Both the position numbers and the translations under genes were made by a program. Below are positions 45,425 through 54,007 of a stretch of 64,000 nt of DNA, piece after piece. The DNA is from Paenibacillus silvestris. GTDB taxonomy: Bacteria > Bacillota > Bacilli > Paenibacillales > NBRC-103111. Each line of letters begins with the position of its first letter. The stretch's first letter is position 1. The stretch lies in NCBI RefSeq assembly GCF_009882985.1, contig NZ_WTUZ01000010.1, forward strand, positions 983,881 to 1,047,880, read 5' to 3'. A model generated the notes under the pieces. That model saw only the letters and a list, made by a program, of their open reading frames with translations, was not told the origin of the DNA and searched no databases.

Positions 45425-45473
45425 TAAAGACACTTAACCTTCTAAGCAATCTTCAATTCTTGCATTTCGTTAT

Positions 45474-45532
45474 ATAAAAAACGCCGATTCCTGATGATAA
45501 AAAAAGCCGACATAGCAAAAAAAGCCGATCAT
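45474..45532. repeat. Three short A-run/GCCGA direct repeats
   Basis: AAAAAACGCCGA, AAAAAAAGCCGA and AAAAAAAGCCGA occur about 19-26 bases apart in the 716-base gene-free stretch 45359-46074, upstream of the lyase. Confidence 0.6.
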
Positions 45533-45591
45533 TGCTCAAAGCCCGTTTAACAGACCTGAAGACGGACTTAATGTGGCAGAATAGGGTTTCG

Positions 45592-45778
45592 TCTAACGGA
45601 CGGAGATGACGCTATTTGCTTTATATGCGATAGAATTTACATCTAACGGACTCACAAGTCGCTATTAGCCATGGAAACACCTAAAACAACGTCAAATTCC
45701 ATAGATAACGCCGCCTCAGTCCGATAGCACCCAAATTCAACTGAATTTGGCGGAATAACGGCTTCTGAGTCCGTAAGA
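45592..45778. repeat. Mirror-paired intergenic element, TCTAACGGACT family
   Basis: Two direct 25-base arms (45592-45616, 45642-45666; CGGACN-N7-CGCTATT) are followed by two inverted arms (45703-45727, 45754-45778; CGGACT-N7-CGTTATY on the minus strand). Arms within a pair are 50-51 bp apart. The palindrome CCAAATTCAactGAATTTGG lies between the inverted arms. A fifth, solitary direct arm is at 45917-45941. Confidence 0.75.
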
Positions 45779-45993
45779 TAAAAGTGGCTACTTGGGAGGA
45801 CTGACGAATGATCGGCTATTGGTGGAATACAGCGTACTGTAACTAGTTGGCGACTATTGGCGGAGTTCTTACTCTGGCTGTCAGCTAGCTGCTGCGACCT
45901 GGAGCACTGCCCTCTATCTAACGGGCTCAGATAGCTCTATTCTCTGATTTTGGGATAGTGTTATAGTCTGTTTGTCCTGAGACATTTTTCTTT

Positions 45994-46022
45994 TTGGAAT
46001 CTTTCGTGCATCATGTTAGAAT
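45994..46022 (+). promoter_or_regulatory. Sigma-A promoter of the MFS transporter gene
   Basis: TTGGAA (45994-45999), 17-bp spacer, TAGAAT (46017-46022), 52 bases ahead of the start codon. Confidence 0.6.
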
Positions 46023-46074
46023 GTAGTTTTACAGCAAACATAAGCTAATTTCAACTAGGAAGGTTACGGTCATC

Positions 46075-47226
46075 ATGAGTTCTTCAAATCTTTTACGTTC
46101 GTTTAATTTTTTGTACTTTGCCCTGCTTGCCATGTTCGTTTCATTTCTGCCTGTTTATTTAGATGCCCAAGGGCTTCCTGCGACCAAAATCGGTCTGATC
46201 ATCGGAACAGGAGGCATTATTACCATCTTCTCACAACCGCTATGGGGCATGATCAGTGACAGGACCAGAACCATTAAGAAGGTCATGTTGCTTCTATTAG
46301 TGTGTTCAAGCCTTGTAGGGTATTTGTTATATACCTCCAATAGCTTCATAGTGCTGCTTCTGTTTACGATGTTCTTGTACTTTTTCTTAATGCCGTTAGA
46401 TCCTTTAACGGAAAGTCTAAACTTCCAAACAGCGGAAGCAAACGGAGTTAGTTATGGTTCCATACGGACTTTCGGTGCAATTGGCTATGCCGTTATGTCT
46501 TTAGCGGTTGGATACGCGATTCAATATCTAGGCTTGAACAGCTTAGGCTACCTTTTCGGAGGAATCGGCATCATCAGTCTCATTATATGTTTAGCACTTC
46601 CAGATGCACCAGTGACTGGTAAACCAATCACATTAAAAAGCTTACGTAATTTCCTAGGAAATAAAGAGACAATTTGGTTTATGGTACTAATCTTTATTGT
46701 TGCCGTTCCGCAACGAATTAATGATACTTTTTTAGGCGTATATATACGAAAATTAGGCGGAAGTCCTGACTTGATCGGACAAGCGTGGTTTTTAGCGGCA
46801 GGAAGCGAAATTCTTGTCTTTGCGTTAAGTTTCTGGTGGCTGCGTAAAGGGAAGGAACTCGCAATTATTGCTTTCTCTGCTTTCTTTTACTTCCTGCGCT
46901 TTCTATTGTCCTCATGGATAACGGAACCTCATGCACTTGTTTACTTACAGCTTCTGCAAACCTTCACGTTTCCAATCTTTTATTCCGCGGCGATCCAATA
47001 TTTATACCGCATTGTACCTGAGGAGTGGAGAGCGACAGGTCAAACAGTTCTTGCACTGCTGTTCTTCGGGGTATCGGGTATTGTGGCTTCGTATCTGGGT
47101 GGATGGTTCTATGAAAGCTTTGGCGGTCAATCGCTTTACTTATGGATTTCCATCATGTCCTTTATAGGACTGCTATTCAGCCTAGTACTTAGCACAATCT
47201 ATGGAAAAACCAAGATGGCAGCCTAA
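46075..47226 (+). CDS. MFS transporter (MFS_1-like / phenylpropionate-permease type)
   Basis: 383 residues with 12 predicted membrane segments. MFS motif A-like text is QPLWGMISDRTRTIKK after helix 2, and the LLRSFNFLYFALLAMFVSFLPVYL start is typical of the MFS_1-like/HcaT group, which also holds nucleoside- and sugar-type carriers. AGGAAGG lies 11 bases upstream. The exonuclease gene follows after 47 bases on the same strand. The substrate is unknown. Confidence 0.87.
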   Translation: MSSSNLLRSFNFLYFALLAMFVSFLPVYLDAQGLPATKIGLIIGTGGIITIFSQPLWGMISDRTRTIKKVMLLLLVCSSLVGYLLYTSNSFIVLLLFTMFLYFFLMPLDPLTESLNFQTAEANGVSYGSIRTFGAIGYAVMSLAVGYAIQYLGLNSLGYLFGGIGIISLIICLALPDAPVTGKPITLKSLRNFLGNKETIWFMVLIFIVAVPQRINDTFLGVYIRKLGGSPDLIGQAWFLAAGSEILVFALSFWWLRKGKELAIIAFSAFFYFLRFLLSSWITEPHALVYLQLLQTFTFPIFYSAAIQYLYRIVPEEWRATGQTVLALLFFGVSGIVASYLGGWFYESFGGQSLYLWISIMSFIGLLFSLVLSTIYGKTKMAA

Positions 47227-47273
47227 ACATTTTCTGCTAAAATGATAGGTATAGAAAGAACGGGGGCAACATC

Positions 47274-48053
47274 ATGGATTACATTATTTTGGACATTGAA
47301 TTTAACGGCCGCAAGTTTGCGAGCGATTTACCTATGGAAGTCATTGAGATTGGGGCGGTACGCCTTAATGATTCCCTTCAGCAGATCGATGAGTTCTCAG
47401 CTCTGATCAAGCCGGTCTATTTCTCCAAATTGAACGGTTTTATTAAAAAGAAGACAGGCATTCCACAAGAGGACATTGATGTCGCCGCTGGCTTTCGTAG
47501 TGTTATCACGGAGTTCATCGATTGGCTGAATCGGAGTGATGCTTTTCTACTCGTCACGTGGGGCGGAGAAGATTTGAAACGTATCGTTTTCGATACGAGA
47601 ATGCATAAATTGGATGATGCGTTCTGGATGAATGCCGACTATTATGATTTACTGAAGGGGTTTATCCGCTACAAAAATGTAACGAATGATGTCAGTGTCG
47701 AAGCCGCCCTGCTTGATTTGGAAATTGAGGCGGAAGGCTCCGCCCACAGAGCGCTGGATGATGCGCGGATGACGTCGCTCGTGTTCAAAGCCATCTTTCA
47801 GGAGCTTGATTTTGAACGGACACAGCAATATGTAGATGTCTATAGCAATGCAAAGGAAAGACGACTTCTGAAGACAGCCATCCGTTCCATTACAGCCCAG
47901 AAGATCGTGCCTACTTGGGAGCTCATTGAAGAGCAATATTTTAAGGACAAAATGGCGCTTACCGATCCAAGAAAAATAACGGAGCTGCAAGCTCTGTTTG
48001 AAGCAGAAATGGTGAAAGGGCCGCAAATTGTAAAAAAAGCGCCCGTGCAATAA
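47274..48053 (+). CDS. DEDDh-type 3'-5' exonuclease (KapD-like)
   Basis: 259 residues. ExoI motif is YIILDIEFNG (Asp7, Glu9), ExoII lies in the TWGGEDLKRIVFDTR region, and ExoIII is SAHRALDDARMT with His and Asp. This is the DnaQ-like fold. Best resemblance is to KapD-type exonucleases of Bacillus, though about 50 residues longer at the C-terminus. GGGGG precedes the start. Targets may be RNA or single-stranded DNA. Confidence 0.87.
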   Translation: MDYIILDIEFNGRKFASDLPMEVIEIGAVRLNDSLQQIDEFSALIKPVYFSKLNGFIKKKTGIPQEDIDVAAGFRSVITEFIDWLNRSDAFLLVTWGGEDLKRIVFDTRMHKLDDAFWMNADYYDLLKGFIRYKNVTNDVSVEAALLDLEIEAEGSAHRALDDARMTSLVFKAIFQELDFERTQQYVDVYSNAKERRLLKTAIRSITAQKIVPTWELIEEQYFKDKMALTDPRKITELQALFEAEMVKGPQIVKKAPVQ

Positions 48054-48114
48054 CGTGAGGAGGTGCTGCGGCGGGACCCGCTTACTCACGGACTGAGCGT
48101 CCCTCCCCACCACC

Positions 48115-48164
48115 AAAAAAAGCCAATCCACTCGACACGTTTCACATGTCTTGGATTGGCTTTT
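48115..48164. terminator. Bidirectional terminator
   Basis: AAAAGCCAATCCA and TGGATTGGCTTTT form a 13-bp perfect stem between the converging exonuclease and IDEAL-protein genes. Confidence 0.85.
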
Positions 48165-48166
48165 CA

Positions 48167-48544
48167 TTATAGCTGATCAACGCCTAAGCGATTTTTGAAA
48201 GTAAGTGATGGGAATAATTCGCGCCCGCTGCGTTTGGACTCATTTTGTTGAATGGCGATTAGTTTCCCTGTCAATTCAAGGAACCACATTTCGTCTCTCA
48301 CCGCGAGGGCAACGTCGATCAAACTTCTTACTTGTTCTTCTATATCCAACGAAATTGCCGGTAATTTTTTAACATCTTGGTTACTGACTTCCATGACTTT
48401 ACCAATCGTTGATTCACGGTCGGATGCAATCACGTAAATGCGAGTCAAACCTCCAAGCACATCCATGGATTCTACATACCCATGCAACATTTCATCTTGA
48501 TTCGTAGTGGCTGTAACCCAATCACTGATTTGATAGTTCATCAT
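48167..48544 (-). CDS. IDEAL-domain protein
   Basis: 125 residues. The C-terminal half contains the IDEAL-type helix (SLIDVALAVRDEMWFLELTGKL, about 70-91), a short module found in small Bacillales proteins of unclear function. The N-terminal half (WVTATTNQDEMLHGYVESMD, RIYVIASD) looks like a small SH3-like barrel. Its promoter is a perfect TTGACA-17-TATAAT with an inverted repeat across the -10 box, so it is probably strongly but conditionally expressed. Confidence 0.75.
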   Translation of the reverse strand: MMNYQISDWVTATTNQDEMLHGYVESMDVLGGLTRIYVIASDRESTIGKVMEVSNQDVKKLPAISLDIEEQVRSLIDVALAVRDEMWFLELTGKLIAIQQNESKRSGRELFPSLTFKNRLGVDQL

Positions 48545-48582
48545 CCAGCACCGCCTTTAGCGTTATTTTGTAATCTCTAGCT

Positions 48583-48619
48583 ATACTGTAATTATAAATG
48601 TTACAGTATCATTTGTCAA
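48583..48619 (-). promoter_or_regulatory. Consensus sigma-A promoter with ATACTGTAA operator
   Basis: On the minus strand TTGACA (48619-48614), 17-bp spacer and TATAAT (48596-48591) match the consensus in all 12 positions. A perfect 9-bp inverted repeat, ATACTGTAA (48583-48591) and TTACAGTAT (48601-48609), brackets the -10 box. Confidence 0.85.
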
Positions 48620-48641
48620 TGTGGCTCATGCTGAATGAACA

Positions 48642-49334
48642 TTATCTATTTTGTAGGTCATTGACAGTCACAAAGGTATAGCCTTCTTTCGTCAAAGCAT
48701 CTAAGATACCTTCTATCGCAAGAAGCTCCGAATTATCGTACATAGGATGCAGCAGAATGATAGAGCCCGGCTTAACGTGTTGTACGACTTCATTTACTTT
48801 GTCAGAAGCAGCGCTGAAATTCGTATCCGGCTCCAAATTCCACATAATCGTTTGAATATGCTGCTTATGTAAATAATAAGGTAATCCAATCAACTTCTTA
48901 CCGTTTGGCGGCCGGAAATCAATTTCGCCCTCGTAACCCATCTCTCGAATGAGCTGGTTTGTTTTTTCAATTTCTTCGCGGATAAAAGACGGCTTCTTGA
49001 AAACCATTCGTTGATGTGAAAATGTATGATTCCCGATTTGATGGCCAGCCTTGGCGATCTGCTGCCCTGCTTCTCTATTGTTCTCAAGCTCGCTTCCTAT
49101 TAGAAAAAAAGTAGCCTTTGCTTGATATCTACCCAATAGGGATAAAATTGAAGCGGTTTGTGCTGTTGGACCGTCATCAAACGTTATCGCCACAACTTTT
49201 TCATTCGTCTCAACATGGCTGGTTAGCCCGCCGAAGACTTGAAAATTTCGAGCATTCATCCATTTCCATATGCCAAACAATAGAAGAATAACGGTCATTA
49301 GTCCTATTCCAATTATGACTATTCTTTTTCTCAT
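48642..49334 (-). CDS. Membrane-anchored polysaccharide deacetylase (NodB domain)
   Basis: 230 residues. One N-terminal membrane segment (about 4-25), then the NodB fold: AITFDDGPT (motif 1, Asp pair), GNHTFSHQRM (motif 2; His present, third ligand region SHQ), DFRPPNGKK (motif 3), and SIILLHPMY (motif 5). These enzymes remove N-acetyl groups from peptidoglycan or other amino-sugar polymers outside the membrane. It stands alone next to the IDEAL gene on the same strand. Confidence 0.9.
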   Translation of the reverse strand: MRKRIVIIGIGLMTVILLLFGIWKWMNARNFQVFGGLTSHVETNEKVVAITFDDGPTAQTASILSLLGRYQAKATFFLIGSELENNREAGQQIAKAGHQIGNHTFSHQRMVFKKPSFIREEIEKTNQLIREMGYEGEIDFRPPNGKKLIGLPYYLHKQHIQTIMWNLEPDTNFSAASDKVNEVVQHVKPGSIILLHPMYDNSELLAIEGILDALTKEGYTFVTVNDLQNR

Positions 49335-49389
49335 TTATTCACTCACCTTTCCTTTTTTGCAAAAAAAACAATTTAAATAAGAAACAAAA

Positions 49390-49418
49390 TTTACAATATT
49401 AGCTGCACTATTTATACT
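49390..49418 (+). promoter_or_regulatory. Sigma-A promoter of the SWIM/SNF2 operon
   Basis: TTTACA (49390-49395), 17-bp spacer, TATACT (49413-49418), 44 bases before the start codon. Confidence 0.7.
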
Positions 49419-49462
49419 AATAAGGTTATTAGATACTCTATTCATTAGCAAGGAGCCTTCCT

Positions 49463-51031
49463 ATGAGCACTTCTACTGTTTTAAATGATGAAGAGTGGTT
49501 GAAGCTGCTCGAATATGTGGCTGAAGCCTATACAGACGTAACCCTTTCCAGAGGGTTTACCTATTTCAAACAAGGCCAAGTTGTCTCACTGAGCATTTCT
49601 GATGCTCGTTTGGTTCAAGCCAAAGTCGATGGATCTGAGGTTTACCAGGTTTCGCTGAATCTAAATAAGTTCAAAGATGGCAGCTGTACATGCCCGGTTC
49701 ATGGCGCTTGCAAGCACCAAGCTGCTGTCATGATGGAGCTGGCAGACCGTCTCGGTTACCCGGCTACCCAAATTATGAATGCCAAAATGCAGCTCAAACG
49801 CGCGGCTTCGCAAGCCGTCTCCGAATCCGCCATCTTGAATTTGCCGTCCCTGTCGGTTAGCAGCTGGCAGCAGTTTCTGGATCAATTTACAGTTTCCATA
49901 AAACCAACCTACGATCAGGGCATTTACGCTCAGCAACTGCGCACTCATTTAACTACGCTAACGCAGGCTGCTATACCTTTTTCGGACCAGGATCGGGGAT
50001 TTTTTGAACTACATCAATTACTATTCCTTCTGAGAAAAATAAAAGGGCAGAACACGCAAAGCGGGACGAGTTTCTTTACGTCTTCAGCGATCTACAAGAT
50101 ATACGATGATATTCTGACATGGCTGAAAGAGCACACTTCCGAGTTAGCTCTCTCCGAGTCCAGCGAGCGCCTGGAGACGACATTCGCGTATCTTAGAACG
50201 CAGATTGCTGAACAGCAAGGGCATAGTTATCAAGACTTTGGCGTGTACGCAGCACTTTGGAACGAATGGATGACTTCAGGTAACGCTGCGGCATTGTCCT
50301 ACGCCCCTAAAGAAATCGAAGCCATTGAGACATCGATAACAGACAGCTCATCTTCGACGCCTTCGCTTTCTGCCGCGAAGGCTTACATACGCCTCCTAAT
50401 GTCACAAACCGAGGTAGCTTGGGCAACATTAGAGGAAGGGCCTGCCTTTAAAGATACGCCCGCCTATCTTTTCGCTACTTTCTTCGACCACTTGCTGGCA
50501 TCCCTCAATTGGAAAGAACTTGTCGATTGGTTAGCCAAAACAGCCTTCTTCTTCAATAATCCGCGAACCCGTGAACTCGATACCTACGCGAATTATTGGC
50601 AAAAAGCTGTCGCTCATTATCCAGAGGCGGAAGAACGGATGTGGAAGGCATTTGAGAGCCTCCTGCCGCGTTCTTACTTTCTCATTGAAAATGTTCTCTA
50701 CGAGCAAGGGAAATGGAAGGCTTGGCTCGAAATGCAGATTCTTCAAGGTCACGATCCGCTTTTTCACAGAGTCAGCGTGCTCCAGCCGATTGAAAAAGAA
50801 GCGCCTCAGCTGCTTCTGCCCTATTACCATCAAGCCGTGAACCATTATGTTGGTTTGAAAAATCGTCATGACTACAAGGCAGCCGTCAGACTATTGAAAA
50901 GGCTCGAAAAAGTGTATAAAAAAATGAAACAGCCCGGCCACTGGGAAACATTTTTTGCCGGTTTTGTTGAACGCCATAGCAGGCTGCGGGCGCTGCAAGA
51001 GGAACTTAGGAAAGGAAAGCTGCTCGGATGA
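49463..51031 (+). CDS. SWIM zinc-finger protein (YwqB-like)
   Basis: 522 residues. The SWIM finger is GSCTCPVHGACKHQAAVM (CxC...CxH, about residues 72-89), preceded by the typical RGFTYFKQGQVVSLSI segment. The rest is helical without recognisable repeats. SWIM proteins of this type lie next to SNF2 helicases in Bacillales and are thought to assist them on DNA. Here it overlaps the helicase start by four bases, so the pair is translationally coupled. A C-terminal role is unknown. Confidence 0.88.
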   Translation: MSTSTVLNDEEWLKLLEYVAEAYTDVTLSRGFTYFKQGQVVSLSISDARLVQAKVDGSEVYQVSLNLNKFKDGSCTCPVHGACKHQAAVMMELADRLGYPATQIMNAKMQLKRAASQAVSESAILNLPSLSVSSWQQFLDQFTVSIKPTYDQGIYAQQLRTHLTTLTQAAIPFSDQDRGFFELHQLLFLLRKIKGQNTQSGTSFFTSSAIYKIYDDILTWLKEHTSELALSESSERLETTFAYLRTQIAEQQGHSYQDFGVYAALWNEWMTSGNAAALSYAPKEIEAIETSITDSSSSTPSLSAAKAYIRLLMSQTEVAWATLEEGPAFKDTPAYLFATFFDHLLASLNWKELVDWLAKTAFFFNNPRTRELDTYANYWQKAVAHYPEAEERMWKAFESLLPRSYFLIENVLYEQGKWKAWLEMQILQGHDPLFHRVSVLQPIEKEAPQLLLPYYHQAVNHYVGLKNRHDYKAAVRLLKRLEKVYKKMKQPGHWETFFAGFVERHSRLRALQEELRKGKLLG

Positions 51032-53940
51032 ACGCAATATTGCATGATTTACAAGTCAGCATGACACTAACAGATAGCGGCGATGCTTTATTCTGGGGAT
51101 TTCTTGACGACCGCGATGTACCTGGAGAAAAGCTTCGAAATCTCATGTTCGCTTGGCATGAACCCTCCTATTACGGCACCGCTTTGGACCTGCAGCAGGC
51201 TGGAGACATCTCCGTCGTTGTACTCCCCGCGGACATGGTGCTTCCCTTCTTCACCCAGCCTGGTCTCATGGACATCCTGCGCTTGGATGATGGCAATGAA
51301 GGCATGAAAGCAATGCGCGAAATCGCACCGCTTCTTTACCAAGAAGCGCAAGCTGGTCGCTATGTCCCTAGCTTGCACGATTTCCACAAAGGGGCGCTGG
51401 GCTGGACTTGGGATGCGGAATCCGACGCGCTGAAATCGTTCGATTGGGCAGCCTTTCAGAACCTTGATGCCCTTGGTCAAGGTCTAAGCGGGCTGCGCGC
51501 GGCGTTCTCTGCCGCTATCACTGCTGAGCACTATGGAAGCGAAGCGGCGATTGCTGACCTGCGCCGGGATTACCCCGCGTTGTTCCAGCGATCCTCTTCC
51601 CCAGTCGCTCTGACGGAAGAAGAATGGCTCGCTTCTTTGGGCTGGCGTCCAGACACGGCACCCTTCCGACCTGCCCTGCAGCTGCTCGAGCCAGATGAAG
51701 AGGACGACACATGGCGCCTCCGTCTTGTCCTGCAGGACAAGCAAGATCGCTCTGTCCTCGCGCCGATTCGTCTTACAGCGGAAGGCACCGCTGCAGGAAC
51801 CTGGGACAGCAGCTGGAGTCCTTATGTGCTGGAACGGTCTGCCGGCTGGGCCGCCAGGCTAGCCGAACCTCTGCCCAGCGGAAGCAGCGGCGTTGAGCTC
51901 TTATCTAGTCCACTAGACGATGAATCGGCTTGGACATTCTTAACGGCAGACAGCCGTCACTTACTAGACGGCGGTTGGAACGTTATGCTGCCTGGCTGGT
52001 GGGAGGCTGCCTCCAAGCGAAAGCCTCGGCTTCGCGCGAAGGTATCCTCCGAGGCTGGAGGCAAGGGCCAGTCGCTCTTCGGGCTGAACGCCTTAGTCGA
52101 CTTCGACTGGCGAATCGCTATTGGGGAGGCGGATCTAAGCGAAGCCGAGTTCGCTGCGCTGCTCTCGCGCAATGAGCGCCTCATTCGCTTCCGCGGCCAG
52201 TGGGTCTATCTGGATCCCGCTCTGCTTGAGCAAATTCGCAGACTGATGTCCAGCGTTGACCCCCAAGAAGGTTTATCTTTGCTCGATATTTTCCAGCTCC
52301 ACTTACTTAATGAATCGGAGAAAGAGAATTCACCTAAAGGCAGTGCTTCGCCTGAGGATGACGCTGAGAATGAAGAACGAATTAAGCTGGAAGTTGAGTT
52401 AAACGCGCATCTGATGAAGCTTGTGCGTCAGCTTGCACAGCCGTCAGAATTGCAAGAAATCCCTGTTCCTGCAGGCTTGCGCGCTGAACTGCGCAGCTAC
52501 CAACATGAAGGCTTCACATGGTTAACCTATTTAAGAAATTTCGGTCTTGGCGCCTGCCTTGCCGATGATATGGGACTTGGGAAAACCATTCAGTTCATCA
52601 CGTATTTGCTGCATCACCAGGCAGAATCGGAGCAGCCAGCTCTGCTGATTTGTCCTACTTCTGTACTCGGCAATTGGCAGAAAGAGCTGGTTCGTTTTGC
52701 CCCGGAGCTCAAAGTTCTGCTGTATTACGGCAAAGGCCGTTTAAGCGGCGAAGCGCTTGCTGAAGCCTTGAAGGACACCGATATCGTGCTGACTTCTTAC
52801 ACGACTGCTCTTATGGAGCAAGAAACGCTGCAAGAGACGGTATGGAGCTCCCTTTGTCTAGATGAAGCGCAAAATATTAAGAACGCCCAGAACAAGCAGT
52901 CTGCCGCCGTTCGTTCGCTAAAAGCCAAACATCGCATCGCCCTGACAGGCACACCGATCGAAAATCGGTTGTCTGAGCTCTGGTCGATCTATGACTTCCT
53001 GAATCCCGGCTATTTGGGGAATCAGCGCGGCTTTCAACATCGTTTCGCGAATCCGATCGAGAAACACCAAGACGAGGAGCGGACGATGCAGCTCCAGAAG
53101 CTCGTCAAACCTTTTATGCTGCGCCGCAAAAAGAAAGATCCTGCCATCCAGCTTGATTTGCCGGATAAGCAGGAGATGAAGGTCTACTTGAACTTGACCG
53201 CCGAGCAAGGCGCCCTTTATGAGCAAGCGGTCAAGAACCTCATGGAGCGCATGCAAAAGCTGGAAGGCATGGAGCGCAAAGGCGCGATTCTCTCCGCGTT
53301 AACACAGCTGAAGCAGCTTTGCGACCATCCGGTTCTGCTGACCAAGGAGGCTCCCCTCTCTGAGGAAAGCTTGCTTGACGAAGACAGCCGGGAAGGTTTC
53401 ATCGCGCGCTCAGCTAAACTCGAAAGGCTCGCTGCCATGGTTGGTGAACTGCGGGATGAAGGCGACTCCTGCCTGATCTTCACGCAGTATGTCAGCATGG
53501 GCAAGCTGCTGGTTGATATTTTGCGGGCGCAGCGGGACGAACCCGTGTTGTACCTGAACGGCAGCACGCCGAAGCAAGAGCGCGACAAAATGATTGATAA
53601 GTTTCAAGCCGCGGATGGGCCTGGCATCTTTATTTTGTCACTTAAGGCAGGCGGTGTCGGTCTCAATCTGACCGCCGCAAACCACGTGTTCCACTTTGAC
53701 CGTTGGTGGAATCCAGCCGTGGAAAACCAAGCCACAGACCGCGCTTACCGGATGGGGCAGACACGGAACGTGCAGGTGCATAAATTCATCTCTCTGGGCA
53801 CGCTGGAGGAGAAAATCGACGAGATGCTCGAGAGCAAGATGAGTCTGAGCGAAAATGTGATTTCTACCTCCGAAGCGTGGATTACCGAGCTCTCTAATGA
53901 AGAACTGCATGATTTATTTGCTCTGCGGAGAGATTGGTAA
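51028..53940 (+). CDS. SNF2-family DNA helicase/translocase (YwqA-like)
   Basis: 970 residues. The N-terminal half (about 1-470) is the bacterial SNF2-associated region. The helicase core begins near 485 (LRSYQHEGFTWLTYLRNFG) with Walker A DDMGLGKTIQ, motif Ia LLICPTSVLGNWQKE, DEAQ box CLDEAQNIKN and motif III ALTGTPIENR. The C-terminal lobe has LIFTQYVSMGK, SLKAGGVGLNLT and DRAYRMGQ. All motifs are intact. It likely remodels protein-DNA complexes or helps repair, with its SWIM partner encoded directly upstream. Confidence 0.95.
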   Translation: MNAILHDLQVSMTLTDSGDALFWGFLDDRDVPGEKLRNLMFAWHEPSYYGTALDLQQAGDISVVVLPADMVLPFFTQPGLMDILRLDDGNEGMKAMREIAPLLYQEAQAGRYVPSLHDFHKGALGWTWDAESDALKSFDWAAFQNLDALGQGLSGLRAAFSAAITAEHYGSEAAIADLRRDYPALFQRSSSPVALTEEEWLASLGWRPDTAPFRPALQLLEPDEEDDTWRLRLVLQDKQDRSVLAPIRLTAEGTAAGTWDSSWSPYVLERSAGWAARLAEPLPSGSSGVELLSSPLDDESAWTFLTADSRHLLDGGWNVMLPGWWEAASKRKPRLRAKVSSEAGGKGQSLFGLNALVDFDWRIAIGEADLSEAEFAALLSRNERLIRFRGQWVYLDPALLEQIRRLMSSVDPQEGLSLLDIFQLHLLNESEKENSPKGSASPEDDAENEERIKLEVELNAHLMKLVRQLAQPSELQEIPVPAGLRAELRSYQHEGFTWLTYLRNFGLGACLADDMGLGKTIQFITYLLHHQAESEQPALLICPTSVLGNWQKELVRFAPELKVLLYYGKGRLSGEALAEALKDTDIVLTSYTTALMEQETLQETVWSSLCLDEAQNIKNAQNKQSAAVRSLKAKHRIALTGTPIENRLSELWSIYDFLNPGYLGNQRGFQHRFANPIEKHQDEERTMQLQKLVKPFMLRRKKKDPAIQLDLPDKQEMKVYLNLTAEQGALYEQAVKNLMERMQKLEGMERKGAILSALTQLKQLCDHPVLLTKEAPLSEESLLDEDSREGFIARSAKLERLAAMVGELRDEGDSCLIFTQYVSMGKLLVDILRAQRDEPVLYLNGSTPKQERDKMIDKFQAADGPGIFILSLKAGGVGLNLTAANHVFHFDRWWNPAVENQATDRAYRMGQTRNVQVHKFISLGTLEEKIDEMLESKMSLSENVISTSEAWITELSNEELHDLFALRRDW

Positions 53941-54007
53941 GGGTTACCGTAGAGCACGTTTTGTGATAAGATATCGAACGAGAAGAAATAGAAAGGGAGT
54001 TTACACC

